A stretch of 17,706 bases of DNA from an uncultured Lysobacterales bacterium (GCA_946886865.1 CAMPJI010000047.1:1-17706), one strand, 5' to 3'. Shown: positions 1-8,360, numbered from the stretch's first letter. Numbers and translations are program-made. The notes: a model not told the origin generated them from the sequence alone.

Positions 1-1322
1 GTCGAGAACTTGTAGCCGCGGCGGTATTCGAACTTGTCCACCGCCTTCATCAGGCCGATGTTGCCTTCCTGGATCAGGTCGAGGAACTGCAGGCCGCGGT
101 TGGTGTACTTCTTGGCGATGGAGATCACCAGGCGCAGGTTGGCCTCGACCATCTCCTTCTTGGCCTTGCGGGCCTTGGCCTCGCCGTAGGCCATGGTGCG
201 GCTGATTTCCTTGAGGTCGGCCAGGGTGATGCGCATCGCCGTTTCTTCGGCGATGGTGGCCTCCTGCTCGGAGATGATCTGATCGCGCACGTCGCGCAGG
301 CCCGAGGACCACTTCTGCTTGCGCTTGAGCAACTCGTCGACCCACTCGACGTTGGTCTGGTTGCCGTCCCAGGAGCGGATGAAGTCCTTGCGCGGCATCT
401 TGGCGACGCGGGTGGCCAGCTCGAGGATGCGGCGCTCGTGCTGCTTCAGGGACGCGACGGTCTCGCGCATGTTGCGCACCAGCACGTCCGTCAGCGGCAG
501 CGGCAGCTTGAAGGTGACGAAGATCTCGGCCATCTCCTCGCGCAGCTTAACCACGGACTTGTGGCTCGGGCCGTGCTTGGCGTGGGCCTTCTCGAACTTG
601 GCGTACAGCGCGGTCAGCGCTTCGAAGCGCGCGGCGACCTCGGCCGGATCCGGGCCGGTCGGGCCCTCGTCGGCGCTGCTGTCGTCGTCATCGCCGTCGT
701 CGGAGTCGTCGTCCTCGGTCTCGGCTTCCTCTTCCTTCGCGGCCGCGGCCGGGCTGTCGACGCCGGAGGCGGCGGGCACGGTCGGATCCTCGAGCAGGTC
801 GAGGAAGCCCACGACCAGCTCGGCCAGGCGCTTCTTGCCGGCGGCGACCAGTTCGTAGTCCTCGACCACCGAGCGGATGGTGTCGGGGAACAGCGCCAGC
901 GAGGCCTGGACCTGGTTCAGGCCCTCCTCGATGCGCTTGGCGATGGCGATCTCGCCCTCGCGGGTCAGCAGCTCGACCGTGCCCATCTCGCGCATGTACA
1001 TGCGCACCGGGTCGGTGGTGCGGCCGCCCTCGGCGTCCAGGCCGGTCAGCGCGGCGGCGGCTTCCTCGGCGGCGGTGTCGTCGACATCGCGGTTGCCGGT
1101 GCTGTCACCGGTGATGAGCAAGGTCTCGGCGTCGGGCGCAACCTCGTGCACCTCGATGCCCATGCCGTTGATCATGCCGATGATGTCTTCGATCTGCTCC
1201 GGGTCGACGATGTCGTCGGGCAGGTGGTCGTTGACTTCGGCGTAGGTCAGGTAGCCCTGTTCCAGGCCCTTGCTGATCAGCTGCTTGATATCGGACTGGG
1301 GGGCCTGACGTTCGTTGGCCAT
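1..1322 (-). CDS. rpoD: RNA polymerase primary sigma factor RpoD (sigma-70), 3' end outside window
   Basis: This is the housekeeping sigma factor that directs RNA polymerase to most promoters. The reading frame starts [19 protein letters not shown], a typical sigma-70 region 1.1 start, at the ATG at 1322-1320. About 440 codons are present. Region 1.2 ([11 protein letters not shown]) lies near residue 100. An acidic tract at residues 197-219 (16 of 23 residues D or E) lies in the non-conserved spacer, as is usual in this family. Regions 2.1-2.2 follow ([20 protein letters not shown], then [20 protein letters not shown]). The frame runs off the window edge at position 1 inside region 2, so the rest of region 2 and regions 3 and 4, roughly 170-190 residues by family length, are missing here. 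No good Shine-Dalgarno precedes the ATG. A strong extended -10 promoter sits about 38-46 bases upstream. dtd is the next gene upstream on the same strand. Confidence 0.97.
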   Translation of the reverse strand, partial: MANERQAPQSDIKQLISKGLEQGYLTYAEVNDHLPDDIVDPEQIEDIIGMINGMGIEVHEVAPDAETLLITGDSTGNRDVDDTAAEEAAAALTGLDAEGGRTTDPVRMYMREMGTVELLTREGEIAIAKRIEEGLNQVQASLALFPDTIRSVVEDYELVAAGKKRLAELVVGFLDLLEDPTVPAASGVDSPAAAAKEEEAETEDDDSDDGDDDDSSADEGPTGPDPAEVAARFEALTALYAKFEKAHAKHGPSHKSVVKLREEMAEIFVTFKLPLPLTDVLVRNMRETVASLKQHERRILELATRVAKMPRKDFIRSWDGNQTNVEWVDELLKRKQKWSSGLRDVRDQIISEQEATIAEETAMRITLADLKEISRTMAYGEAKARKAKKEMVEANLRLVISIAKKYTNRGLQFLDLIQEGNIGLMKAVDKFEYRRGYKFS

Positions 1323-1359
1323 AAACTTGGGCACCGGGGTTGGGGCTAGAGAACCGTGC

Positions 1360-1368
1360 ATTATACCA
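1360..1368 (-). promoter_or_regulatory. Extended -10 promoter of rpoD
   Basis: Read on the minus strand this is TGGTATAAT, an exact extended -10 element (TG, one base, consensus TATAAT). The transcript would start near 1353, giving a leader of about 30 bases before the rpoD ATG. The -35 position (about 1382-1388) has no match to TTGACA, which fits an extended -10 promoter that does not need one. Initiation here would uncouple rpoD from dtd. Confidence 0.75.
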
Positions 1369-1385
1369 GCCGGCACGGGGATTGG

Positions 1386-1410
1386 CCCGCCCCGCCTGAG
1401 TCGGGGCGGG
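1386..1410. repeat. Perfect 9-bp inverted repeat between dtd and rpoD
   Basis: CCCGCCCCG (1386-1394) and CGGGGCGGG (1402-1410) are perfect reverse complements separated by 7 bases. The element lies just upstream of the rpoD extended -10, across its -35 region. No T tract follows on either strand, so it is not a canonical intrinsic terminator for dtd. It could be a weak dtd 3' hairpin or a protein-binding site acting on the rpoD promoter. The whole dtd-rpoD gap (1323-1481, 159 bases) contains this element and the promoter, and I see nothing else in it. Confidence 0.6.
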
Positions 1411-1481
1411 GGCGAAGCGGCTCGGAAACGACGTAGTGACGCGCTTTTTTCCAGCCCGGCAGGGGGACTTGGGTCGGCGGG

Positions 1482-1919
1482 TCAGGCCCGCAGCAGGAAG
1501 GTCACCGGGCCGTCGTTGACCAGGCTGACCTCCATATGGGCCCCGAAACGGCCCGTTTCCACCCCTGCGTGGCGCGCCCTGCAGGCCGCCACCAGGCGGT
1601 TGAACACCGGTTCAGCCACGTCCGGCGCCGCCGCCGTGCTGAAGCCCGGGCGCATGCCGCTGCGCGTGTCGGCCGCCAGCGTGAACTGGCTGACCAGCAG
1701 CAACCCGCCGCCGGTGTCGCCCAGCCCCAGGTTCATGCGGCCTTGCGCGTCGCCGAACACCCGGTAGCCGAGCAGCCGCTCGCACATGCGCGCCACCTGG
1801 GTGTCGCCATCGCCCGGCTCGACGCCCACGAGTGCGAGCAGGCCCGGACCGATCTCGCCCACGGTGGCTCCATCGACGGCGACGCGGGCGTGGGAGACGC
1901 GCTGGATGAGGGCGAGCAT
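1482..1919 (-). CDS. dtd: D-aminoacyl-tRNA deacylase
   Basis: The enzyme hydrolyses D-amino acids, and also glycine wrongly attached to tRNA(Ala), from tRNA in the cytoplasm, so that only L-amino acids enter translation. The 145-residue product matches the family length. It starts [17 protein letters not shown] and carries both signature motifs: SQFTL (residues 77-81) and NDGPVT (135-140, the Gly-cisPro motif that selects against L-substrates). The frame remains open upstream for about 400 codons, but the family start is the ATG at 1919-1917. The upstream extension overlaps a gene on the other strand and is not real. The gene is divergent from the acyltransferase at 2058 and precedes rpoD on the same strand. 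A 15-bp palindrome lies in its leader region. Confidence 0.96.
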   Translation of the reverse strand: MLALIQRVSHARVAVDGATVGEIGPGLLALVGVEPGDGDTQVARMCERLLGYRVFGDAQGRMNLGLGDTGGGLLLVSQFTLAADTRSGMRPGFSTAAAPDVAEPVFNRLVAACRARHAGVETGRFGAHMEVSLVNDGPVTFLLRA

Positions 1920-1941
1920 GGGGAGCGACCTGTTGGGACGC

Positions 1942-1956
1942 CCGCGATGATCGCGG
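1942..1956. repeat. 15-bp perfect palindrome upstream of dtd
   Basis: CCGCGAT (1942-1948) and ATCGCGG (1950-1956) are perfect inverted 7-mers around a single G. The site is 22 bases before the dtd start, inside the 138-base divergent region shared with the acyltransferase gene. It could be an operator, or a hairpin in the dtd leader if transcription starts further upstream. No family assignment is possible from sequence alone. Confidence 0.5.
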
Positions 1957-2044
1957 CAGCTTCCGGTGCTGTCACCCCGAAGACCGCAAGCGGTGGGCGA
2001 GCGAGCGACGGCCGTAGCGAGCGTGGCGCCACCGACGCCCTCGC

Positions 2045-2050
2045 TACACT
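2045..2050 (+). promoter_or_regulatory. Candidate -10 element directly before the acyltransferase start
   Basis: TACACT resembles a sigma-70 -10 hexamer and ends 7 bases before the ATG at 2058. Transcription from it would begin at or next to the start codon, giving a leaderless or nearly leaderless message. No Shine-Dalgarno is visible in the intervening bases, which fits that reading. There is no clear -35, so the call is tentative. Confidence 0.4.
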
Positions 2051-2057
2051 GCCGCGC

Positions 2058-2984
2058 ATGACCGACCTGCTCGCCCGCCTCCTGCACCTGCTGGCCACGC
2101 TCGTAGGCCGCCTGCCCTGGCCCTGGCTGATGCGGCTGGGCGACGGGCTGGCCGCATTTTGGCGGTGGCGCGACGTGCGCGAGAGCCGGGTGGCGCGCCG
2201 CAACCTGGAACTCGCTTTCCCGTCCGAGAGCCCGGCCGAGCGCGAGGCGCTGCATGCCGCGGTCCTGCGCACGACAGCGCGCCAGGTGCTGGAAACGGTG
2301 CGCCTGTGGACCCGCCCGCATGCCGAAAACCTCGCGCTGATCCGCGACGTCCACGGCGCACCGCTTCTGGACGCGGCGATCGCGGCCGGCCACGGCGTGA
2401 TCATCGCCGCGCCCCACCACGGCAACTGGGAACTGCTCAACCAGTGGCTGGCGACGCGCACGCCGCTGGCGATCCTGTACCGCGCGCCGGAGTCGGCGAT
2501 CGGCGAGGCGTTCCTGCAGTCGGTGCGGGCCGACCGCGACCGCGTGGCCCAGATCCGCGCCGAAGGCCCTGCGGTACGACAGCTGTTCAAATGGCTGGGC
2601 GCGGGCGGGGTGGTCGGCATCCTGCCCGACCAGCAGCCCAAGGCGGGGGACGGCGAGTTCGCGCCGTTCTTCGGCGTGCAGGCGCTCACGATGACGCTGC
2701 TGGGGCGCCTCGGCGCACGCACCGGCGCCACCGTGCTGATGGCCTGGTGCGAGCGCGTGGAGTCGCACCCCGGCCGGCCGCCGGTGTTCGACCTGCACAT
2801 CGAGGCCGCGCCCGGCGCGATTGCCGATGGCGACCCGACGGTCGCCGTGCACGCGCTCAATGCCGTGGTGGAGCGCATCGCACGACGCGATCCGGCGCAA
2901 TACCAGTGGACCTACAAACGCTATACGCTGCGCCCGCCCGGCAGCGGCGAGCCGAACCCGTACTGGGTCGGTGCGGCGGAATGA
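2058..2984 (+). CDS. LpxL/HtrB-family lysophospholipid/lipid A acyltransferase
   Basis: This 308-residue protein belongs to the inner-membrane acyltransferases that add a secondary acyl chain to lipid A from acyl-ACP. The catalytic HX4E motif is seen as HHGNWE (H120 to E125), in the context [18 protein letters not shown]. The family block [20 protein letters not shown] (residues 188-207) follows. The N-terminus (about residues 5-36) is hydrophobic and probably anchors the protein. The ATG at 2058 is chosen because the hydrophobic N-terminus typical of the family begins there; the open frame further upstream crosses the dtd gene. Its stop overlaps the ATG of the next gene by 4 bases (ATGA, 2981-2984), suggesting coupling with two PH-domain membrane proteins. 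The exact substrate (laurate, myristate or branched chains on lipid A, or another lipid such as ornithine lipid) cannot be read from sequence, so no gene symbol is given. Confidence 0.9.
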   Translation: MTDLLARLLHLLATLVGRLPWPWLMRLGDGLAAFWRWRDVRESRVARRNLELAFPSESPAEREALHAAVLRTTARQVLETVRLWTRPHAENLALIRDVHGAPLLDAAIAAGHGVIIAAPHHGNWELLNQWLATRTPLAILYRAPESAIGEAFLQSVRADRDRVAQIRAEGPAVRQLFKWLGAGGVVGILPDQQPKAGDGEFAPFFGVQALTMTLLGRLGARTGATVLMAWCERVESHPGRPPVFDLHIEAAPGAIADGDPTVAVHALNAVVERIARRDPAQYQWTYKRYTLRPPGSGEPNPYWVGAAE

Positions 2985-3541
2985 GTGCCGGGCACGAAGC
3001 AGGAGGCGAGATGCAGCACATGGAGTCCGACGTGGCACCCATGCCGGGACACGGCGGCGAGCCTTTGCCGGACTGGCAGCCACTGCCCGCCCGCGCGCGG
3101 ACGCTGTTCCTGGCGGGAACAACCCTGCCGTTGCTGGTCCCGGTCACGGTCGCGGCCGCCGTGCTCGGCGAGCTGGTCGAAGACTGGCTGTTCCCCGGGG
3201 CCTCGTGGGCGACCGGCGCGGGCGCGCTGGTACTGACGCTGGCGTTCGGCCTGTGGTGGGGCGGCAAGCGCCACGCCTACACCGCCTGGCGCCACGACGA
3301 CGACGGCCTCGCGGTGCGGCGCGGCCGCCTGTGGCGCAACGAGACGCGGGTGCCCGCCAGCCGCGTGCAGCACCTGGACGTCAAGCACGGCCCCTGGCAG
3401 CGGCGTCGGGGGTTGGCGACGCTCGTCGTCCACACCGCCGGCACCCGCAACAGCGCGGTGACCGTGCCGCATCTGGACGCGGCCGACGCCGAACGCCTGC
3501 GCGACGCACTGGCCCGGCAGATCGAGACCGATGACGACTGA
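2981..3541 (+). CDS. PH domain-containing membrane protein, YdbS-like
   Basis: The 186-residue product has a soluble N-terminal stretch, two hydrophobic segments (about residues 40-62 and 74-93) and a C-terminal bacterial PH-like domain of the YdbS type (bPH2, DUF304), about 98-175. The recognisable part is [18 protein letters not shown] followed by [20 protein letters not shown]. The start used overlaps the acyltransferase stop as ATGA. An internal ATG at 3011 (residue 11) is preceded by a perfect AGGAGG and may be the true start, giving 176 residues. The last 11 bases overlap the YdbT-like gene. YdbS and YdbT typically occur side by side; in Bacillus such proteins have been tied to resistance to membrane-active peptides. 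The biochemical role is unknown. Here the pairing with a lipid acyltransferase points to envelope lipid biology. Confidence 0.88.
   Translation: MSAGHEAGGEMQHMESDVAPMPGHGGEPLPDWQPLPARARTLFLAGTTLPLLVPVTVAAAVLGELVEDWLFPGASWATGAGALVLTLAFGLWWGGKRHAYTAWRHDDDGLAVRRGRLWRNETRVPASRVQHLDVKHGPWQRRRGLATLVVHTAGTRNSAVTVPHLDAADAERLRDALARQIETDDD
3001..3006 (+). promoter_or_regulatory. Strong Shine-Dalgarno supporting an internal start at 3011
   Basis: AGGAGG lies 4 bases before an in-frame ATG (3011-3013), ten codons inside the longest reading of the YdbS-like gene. The outer ATG at 2981 has only GGCGGA next to it and relies on overlap with the preceding stop. The two starts differ only in a short, poorly conserved N-terminal peptide. 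Confidence 0.55.
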
Positions 3542-5066
3542 CCCGGCCGCGCCCGAAGACGTCGCCGCGGGCGTGGGCACCGACGCCAGCGCCGCCGACG
3601 CCGAGCGCCGACTGCATCCGATGTCGTGGCTGTTCGTGCTGCTGGCGCAGCTCAAGCAGTTCATCGTGCCGCTGGTCGCCCTGCTGGTCTTCGGCCAGCG
3701 CGCCGACACCAACGGCATGCACGAGCTGTGGCCGCTGGTCGGCGTGGCCGTGCTGGCGTTGCTGTCGGTGTGGCAGTACTTCACCTACCGCTACGGCGTG
3801 CTGGGCGACCGGCTGGTGGTGCGCAGCGGGCTGCTGCACCGCAGCCTGCGGGTGATCCCGTTCGCGCGGATCCACAACGTCGCCGTGCAGCAGTCGCTGC
3901 TGCACCGCATCTTCAACGTGGCCGAAGTGCGGCTGGAGTCCGCCGGCGGACAGAAGCCCGAGGCGGAAATGCGGGTGCTGCGGCTGGACGATGCGCTGGC
4001 GCTGGAAACACTGGTGCGCCGCCGCGGCGCTGCACCGGCCATGGCGGCGCAGGCGGTCGACGCGCCGGACGTGCTGCTGGAGCTGCCGCCCGGCGAAGTG
4101 ATCCGCCTGGGTTTGATCTCCAATCGCGGCCTGATCGTGGTGGGCGCGGGCTTCGCCGGCCTCTCGCAGTTCAGCCCGCGACTGCTGCCCAACCTGTTCG
4201 AACGCTGGGGCGAGGCGCTGTTCGGCTATGCCGATGCACAGGCCTTCTCGGTCGGCGAGTACGCGCTGGCCGGCACCAGCCTGGTCGTCGCCCTCGTCCT
4301 GCTGCTGCGCGCCCTGTCGGTGGCGCTGGCGCTGCTGCAGTACTTCGGCTTCCGGCTCAGCGAGCAGGGCCGCCGGCTGACGGTGGAACGCGGCCTGCTG
4401 GCGCGGTGGCGCACCAGTGCCTCACGCCGCCGCATCCAAGCTTGGACGCTGCGCGAGGGCGTGCTGCACCGGCTGTTCAAGCGCCGCGGCCTGGAGGTCG
4501 ACACCGCCGTGGCCGAGCAGCCCGACCAGCAGCGCAGCCTGCGCGAAGTCGCGCCCATCGCCACACCGCAGCGGTGCGATGCCCTGATCGAGCACCTGCT
4601 GCCGCGCGGCGGCTGGTCGTCGTTGCAGTGGCAGGCGTTGCCGCCGGCCGCCTGGTGGCGCCTGTTCCTGCCGGGCGCGTGGGTGCCGCCGCTGCTGGCG
4701 GCGGTGCTGGCGTGGCGCTTCGGTGCGTGGGCACTGCTGGTGCTGCTGTGGCTGCCCTGGTCGGCGTACAAGGCGCGCCAGCATGCGCGCCGCATCGCAT
4801 ATGCACTGGGCGATGAGTTGATTGCCGTACGCGAGGGCTGGTGGAGCCGGCACTGGCGCTTCGCCGAGCTCGACAAACTGCAGGCGCTGGATCTCGTCCG
4901 CTCACCCGTCGACCGCCGCTGCGGCACCGCCACGCTGTGGCTGGACACCGCCGGCGCCGGCGCGCTGGCGCCGCCGCTGCGCATCCGCTTCCTGCCCGAC
5001 GCCGACGCCGAGGCGCTGTACCGCCGGCTGTCGACGGAATTGGCCCGCCGCCGCCTGCGCTGGTGA
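3531..5066 (+). CDS. PH domain-containing membrane protein, YdbT-like (three bPH2 domains)
   Basis: This is a 511-residue membrane protein. Hydrophobic segments are seen at about 32-55, 66-83, 198-212, 244-272 and 376-410. Three copies of the bPH2-type fold follow the membrane pairs, at about 85-160 (YRYGVLGDRLVVRSGLLHRS, then VIPFARIHNVAVQQSLLHRI), 272-350 (FRLSEQGRRLTVERGLLARW, then RRRIQAWTLREGVLHRLFKR) and 422-502 (IAYALGDELIAVREGWWSRH, then DKLQALDLVRSPVDRR). This is the YdbT architecture. The ATG at 3531 lies inside the end of the YdbS-like gene, so the two are probably translated together. The gene ends 12 bases from the convergent glycosyltransferase gene, with no terminator visible in the gap. 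The biochemical role of the family is unresolved. Confidence 0.9.
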   Translation: MTTDPAAPEDVAAGVGTDASAADAERRLHPMSWLFVLLAQLKQFIVPLVALLVFGQRADTNGMHELWPLVGVAVLALLSVWQYFTYRYGVLGDRLVVRSGLLHRSLRVIPFARIHNVAVQQSLLHRIFNVAEVRLESAGGQKPEAEMRVLRLDDALALETLVRRRGAAPAMAAQAVDAPDVLLELPPGEVIRLGLISNRGLIVVGAGFAGLSQFSPRLLPNLFERWGEALFGYADAQAFSVGEYALAGTSLVVALVLLLRALSVALALLQYFGFRLSEQGRRLTVERGLLARWRTSASRRRIQAWTLREGVLHRLFKRRGLEVDTAVAEQPDQQRSLREVAPIATPQRCDALIEHLLPRGGWSSLQWQALPPAAWWRLFLPGAWVPPLLAAVLAWRFGAWALLVLLWLPWSAYKARQHARRIAYALGDELIAVREGWWSRHWRFAELDKLQALDLVRSPVDRRCGTATLWLDTAGAGALAPPLRIRFLPDADAEALYRRLSTELARRRLRW

Positions 5067-5078
5067 GGCGATGCCGCG

Positions 5079-6140
5079 TCAGACGCGCGCCGGCCCCCAG
5101 TAGCCGATCCGCCGCCGCAGCCTGAACTTCCGCCACAGGTTGGCCGGCTTGGCGACGCGGTTGCGCGCCCCGGCGTCGATGAAGGCCTCGATCGCGTCCA
5201 GCACCCGCTCGCTCGAACGGCCATCGCGATACGGGTGGATCGCGTCGGCGTAGTCGCGGATCGCGCGCATCAACTCGGGCGGCCGCGACAGCGCGCGCTC
5301 GATCGCGGGCTCGAACTGCGCGGCCTCGTCGATGTCGATCAACTGCGGGCCCGGCCGCCGGTTGCGGAACGTCACCACCGGCTTGCCCGTCAGCAGGAAC
5401 TCGTTGAGCGCCGACGACGTGTCCGAGCACATCATGTCGACCTGTCCGAACAGGTCGAGGATGTTGTCGTCCTCGGCAAAGCGCAGGTGTTCGTTCTCCA
5501 GGCCGCGGAACTTGGCTACGGTGTCCGGATTCATTTTCGGATGGAAGGTGACGATCCACTTCCAGCGCCCGTCGCGCGACAGCCGCTTCACCTCGTCGTA
5601 CAACGTCTCCGCCGCGCTCCACGAGGGCGAAAACGTCGAGTGGTAGAGGATCACCGGCGGTTCGCGCACCGGCGCGATCTCGCCGAACTGGTGGGCGAAC
5701 GGGTCGAGCTTCGGCCAGCCGGTTTCGGCCACGCTGAAATGGCCCAGCGTTTCGGCCAGCGACTGGAACTGCGCGGTGTCGCGGGGACCGGTGGTGCAGT
5801 ACAGGTCGAAGAAGCCGCGCACGTGGATGTGCCGCGGCTTGCCGGCGTCAAACCCGTGGAACACCTCGACCTTAACCCCCGGGAAGAAGTGCGGCAGGTG
5901 GTTGCCCGGGGTGACGACCGCGCGCGGGTTCCAGCGGCGCACGCCTTCGACGTCGAGCAGCCGCTCGCCGGGGGCGAGATCCTCGGCGCCCGGACCGTCG
6001 AAGAACCATGCCGTCTCCCCGCCACGCGCGCGGATCGCGGCCTGCAGCGGGCGCAGGATGGCCAGCGCATAGCGCTCCGATCCGTACATCAGGTAGCGGC
6101 GGGGTTCCCCGGCCCCGGTCCGGTCGCGCAGGTCGTTCAT
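5079..6140 (-). CDS. CDP-glycerol glycerophosphotransferase-family protein (GT-B type)
   Basis: The 353-residue protein resembles the glycerophosphotransferase family (Glyphos_transf, PF04464). The motif VFHGFDAGK (93-101) matches the family WHG-x-x-x-K box. TFHPK (198-202), SDTSSALNEFLLTGKPVV (239-256) and YRDGRSSERV (304-313) form the nucleotide-binding half. There is no signal peptide; a basic C-terminal stretch (about 325-348) could bind the membrane face. Its ATG overlaps the stop of the upstream family-2 glycosyltransferase by 4 bases, so the two are almost certainly one unit. In Gram-negatives such proteins modify surface polysaccharide or LPS; whether this one transfers glycerol phosphate or a sugar cannot be decided. 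The open frame extends upstream to 6386, but that part lies inside the glycosyltransferase gene. Confidence 0.85.
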   Translation of the reverse strand: MNDLRDRTGAGEPRRYLMYGSERYALAILRPLQAAIRARGGETAWFFDGPGAEDLAPGERLLDVEGVRRWNPRAVVTPGNHLPHFFPGVKVEVFHGFDAGKPRHIHVRGFFDLYCTTGPRDTAQFQSLAETLGHFSVAETGWPKLDPFAHQFGEIAPVREPPVILYHSTFSPSWSAAETLYDEVKRLSRDGRWKWIVTFHPKMNPDTVAKFRGLENEHLRFAEDDNILDLFGQVDMMCSDTSSALNEFLLTGKPVVTFRNRRPGPQLIDIDEAAQFEPAIERALSRPPELMRAIRDYADAIHPYRDGRSSERVLDAIEAFIDAGARNRVAKPANLWRKFRLRRRIGYWGPARV

Positions 6141-6958
6141 CGGTCCAGTCCATGGCGCAGCAGGACATCGCGCGCCTGTTCGATCGAGTCGGGGTTCCGG
6201 TGCATTTCGTAGTAGCGCAGGCGCTTGTACATGGCATAGCTGGCCGCGACGTGCGACACGATGAAGCCGCGCCAGCCGTCGAGGATGGCCAGGCGCAGCA
6301 GCCAGTCCTTCAGGAACGCCGCCAGGTACACGAAGGGCGCCATCCACACGCGCGGCGGCCGCCCCTTCGCGTGCCAGTCCCGGCACTTGAGCTCGGCATA
6401 GCGCAACACCTTCAGCTGCTTGTGCGGCAGGGTCGGGTTATGGAGGTGGTGGAAGGGCGCGGCGAACGTCTCCGCGTGTCCGTCGAAGCGCAGCGATTCG
6501 TGGACGCGGGCATCGGTCCAGCGGGCGCGGCCGCGGTGGTAGAGGCGGGCGAGCTTCTCGCCCACCATCGGCCGGTACCAGCGCATCGGCGCGCCCATGT
6601 ACCACGTGCTCCGCCGGAGGATGCCGGCCGCGGCGTCGCTCTCCACCAGGCCGGGCAGACGCCGCTGCAGCTCTTCCACCAGCGGCGGTTCCAGGAACTC
6701 GTCGGCATCCAGCACCAGGATCCAGTCATGCGCCGCCTGCGTGCTGGCGAAGTTGCGCTGCGGTCCGAAACCCAGCCAAGCCTGATCGACCACGCGCGCG
6801 CCACAGGCCTTCGCGATGGCCACGGTGCCGTCGGTGCTGCCGCTGTCGACCACCACCTTTTCGGCGGCGAAGGGCACGCTGTCCAGGCAGCGTGCGATGT
6901 TGGCGGCCTCGTTATGGGTGATGACAACGAGGCTGATCGGCAGGGTCTGCATGGGCAT
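6137..6958 (-). CDS. Family 2 glycosyltransferase, WaaE/KdtX/LgtF-like (LPS core)
   Basis: The 273-residue GT-A enzyme has the full family-2 signature: ISLVVITHNEAANIARCLDS (8-27), VVDSGSTDGT (36-45), the metal-binding DAD (84-86) in LVLDADEFLEPPL, and VHES (152-155). The overall pattern, including WYMGAPMRWYRP and the C-terminal DWLLRLAILDGWRGF, fits the WaaE/LgtF group, which adds glucose to inner-core heptose of LPS on the cytoplasmic side. The donor and acceptor here are inferred only from resemblance. The start is ambiguous between ATGs at 6958 and 6952, and neither has a strong Shine-Dalgarno. It lies 75 bases after rsmB on the same strand, with no clear terminator or promoter in the gap, and overlaps the next gene by ATGA. 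Confidence 0.9.
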   Translation of the reverse strand: MPMQTLPISLVVITHNEAANIARCLDSVPFAAEKVVVDSGSTDGTVAIAKACGARVVDQAWLGFGPQRNFASTQAAHDWILVLDADEFLEPPLVEELQRRLPGLVESDAAAGILRRSTWYMGAPMRWYRPMVGEKLARLYHRGRARWTDARVHESLRFDGHAETFAAPFHHLHNPTLPHKQLKVLRYAELKCRDWHAKGRPPRVWMAPFVYLAAFLKDWLLRLAILDGWRGFIVSHVAASYAMYKRLRYYEMHRNPDSIEQARDVLLRHGLDR

Positions 6959-7033
6959 GGATGGTAATCGCGCGCCTGCACTTCCCCAAGAACAGCGCGT
7001 CAGCCTGTCCGGGCACGGCACGGCCAGCGGGCG

Positions 7034-8347
7034 TCAGGACGTGCCCTTGCGCAGCCGCGCGTAGAAAAAGCCGTCGCCACCGCCCTCGCCCGGAAGCCGC
7101 TGGCGACCGACGCCCGCGGCGCGGCCGAAACCGTCGGGCAAGGGCTCGGCGACCGCATCGGGCGTGCGCGCCAGGAACGCGTCGACCTGCCGCTCGTTCT
7201 CGTCCTTGAGGATCGAGCAGGTGGCGTACACCAGCACGCCGCCCGGCGCGAGCGTCGTCCAGGTGGCGTCGAGCAGCTGCGCCTGCAGGGCGACGAGCGC
7301 GTCGATGTCCGACGCGCGCCGGTGCAGGAGCACGTCGGGTTGGCGGCGCACGATGCCGGTGGCCGAGCACGGCGCGTCCAGCAGCACCGCATCGAACGGC
7401 ACGCCGTCCCACCAGGCCGTGCCGGCGGCATCGGCGGCGACGGTCGTGGCGCGCAGGCCGAGGCGGCCGAGGTTCGCGCGCACGGTGTCCAGCCGCCGCG
7501 CGTCGATGTCGAGCGCGGTGACGACGAGCGTCGGGTCGCGCTCCAGCAGGTGCGCTGTCTTGCCACCGGGTGCAGCGCAGGCGTCCAGGACGCGGCTGCC
7601 GGCGGGCGGCGCCAAGGCATCGGCCACGCGCTGCGCGGCGACGTCCTGCACCGATACCGCACCGTCGGCAAACCCCGGCAGTGTCGAAACGGGCACCGCC
7701 GCGTCCAGGCGCACCGCTTCGGTGGCATCGTCTGCCGCGACGGCGGCGACCCCGCCGCTGGCCAGCGCCGCCAGGTAGGCCTCGCGCGTGCCGCGCTGCC
7801 GGTTGACGCGCAGCCACATCGGCGGGAGCGCGGCGCTTTCGGACAGGATGGCGCCGACGTCGTCCGGCCAGTCGCGCGTGATCCGATCGCGCAGCCATGC
7901 GGGCCAGTGCGCCGATGGATCACCGGCCGGCACGCCGTCGCGCAGCGCTCGGCGCAGCAGCGCATTGACCAGGCCGGCCTGGTGCGGCCGCTTGACCGCG
8001 CGGGTGGCTTCCACCGTCGCGTCCACGGCCGCGTGCGCGGGCAGGCCTAGCGGATCCAGCTGCGCCAGGCCCACATAGAGCAGCGCGCGCAGCGGTGCGT
8101 CGCGCCGGCCCAGGGGACGCGCCGTCCAGGCATCGATGGCGGCGGCGTAGCGTGCCGGCTGGCGAACGACGGCAAAGCAGATGGCCTCCACCAGCGCGCG
8201 GTCGCGCACGTCCGGCAATGTCGGCAGCGACGACGCCAGCTCGGCCTTCAACGAGTGGCCGCGGTGCAGCACCGCGTCGAGCACGCGCGACGCCACCACG
8301 CGGGAGGCGACGCCCGCGGGCAGTGGCTGGGGACGGGCCGGGGTCAT
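7034..8347 (-). CDS. rsmB: 16S rRNA (cytosine-967-C5) methyltransferase RsmB
   Basis: RsmB methylates C967 of 16S rRNA using S-adenosylmethionine. The 437-residue protein has an N-terminal NusB-like RNA-binding domain (about 15-140) and a C-terminal NOL1/NOP2/Sun methyltransferase domain. The SAM-binding motif [12 protein letters not shown] (253-264), the [16 protein letters not shown] box (C327) and YATCSI (C377) supply the two conserved cysteines, one for attack on the base and one for product release. The ATG at 8347-8345 is chosen because homologues begin shortly before the NusB-like domain; the longer open frame enters fmt. It follows fmt by 13 bases in the common def-fmt-rsmB order and is probably cotranscribed. 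Confidence 0.96.
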   Translation of the reverse strand: MTPARPQPLPAGVASRVVASRVLDAVLHRGHSLKAELASSLPTLPDVRDRALVEAICFAVVRQPARYAAAIDAWTARPLGRRDAPLRALLYVGLAQLDPLGLPAHAAVDATVEATRAVKRPHQAGLVNALLRRALRDGVPAGDPSAHWPAWLRDRITRDWPDDVGAILSESAALPPMWLRVNRQRGTREAYLAALASGGVAAVAADDATEAVRLDAAVPVSTLPGFADGAVSVQDVAAQRVADALAPPAGSRVLDACAAPGGKTAHLLERDPTLVVTALDIDARRLDTVRANLGRLGLRATTVAADAAGTAWWDGVPFDAVLLDAPCSATGIVRRQPDVLLHRRASDIDALVALQAQLLDATWTTLAPGGVLVYATCSILKDENERQVDAFLARTPDAVAEPLPDGFGRAAGVGRQRLPGEGGGDGFFYARLRKGTS

Positions 8348-8360
8348 GCGCGCCAATCGC

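Noticed and set aside
663..731. Run of acidic codons in rpoD considered as an inserted repeat
   Set aside because: An acidic tract in the spacer between regions 1.2 and 2 is normal for primary sigma factors.
438..1349. A 303-codon open frame on the plus strand across rpoD, rich in Gly, Val and Leu
   Set aside because: It is antisense to a certain rpoD frame. Long open antisense frames are expected in very GC-rich DNA, and the translation has no domain pattern.
1444..1449. T6 tract after the dtd stop considered as a terminator tail
   Set aside because: It is a T tract only on the plus strand, while dtd is on the minus strand, and no stem directly precedes it on the plus strand.
2159..2980. 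N-terminal extension of the YdbS-like frame through the acyltransferase gene
   Set aside because: It is a shifted-frame, Arg/Gly/Pro-rich translation of the acyltransferase coding sequence. The real protein starts at 2981 or 3011.
1923..3122. N-terminal extension of the dtd frame to 546 residues
   Set aside because: The extension is the antisense shadow of the acyltransferase gene. The last 145 residues alone make a complete Dtd.
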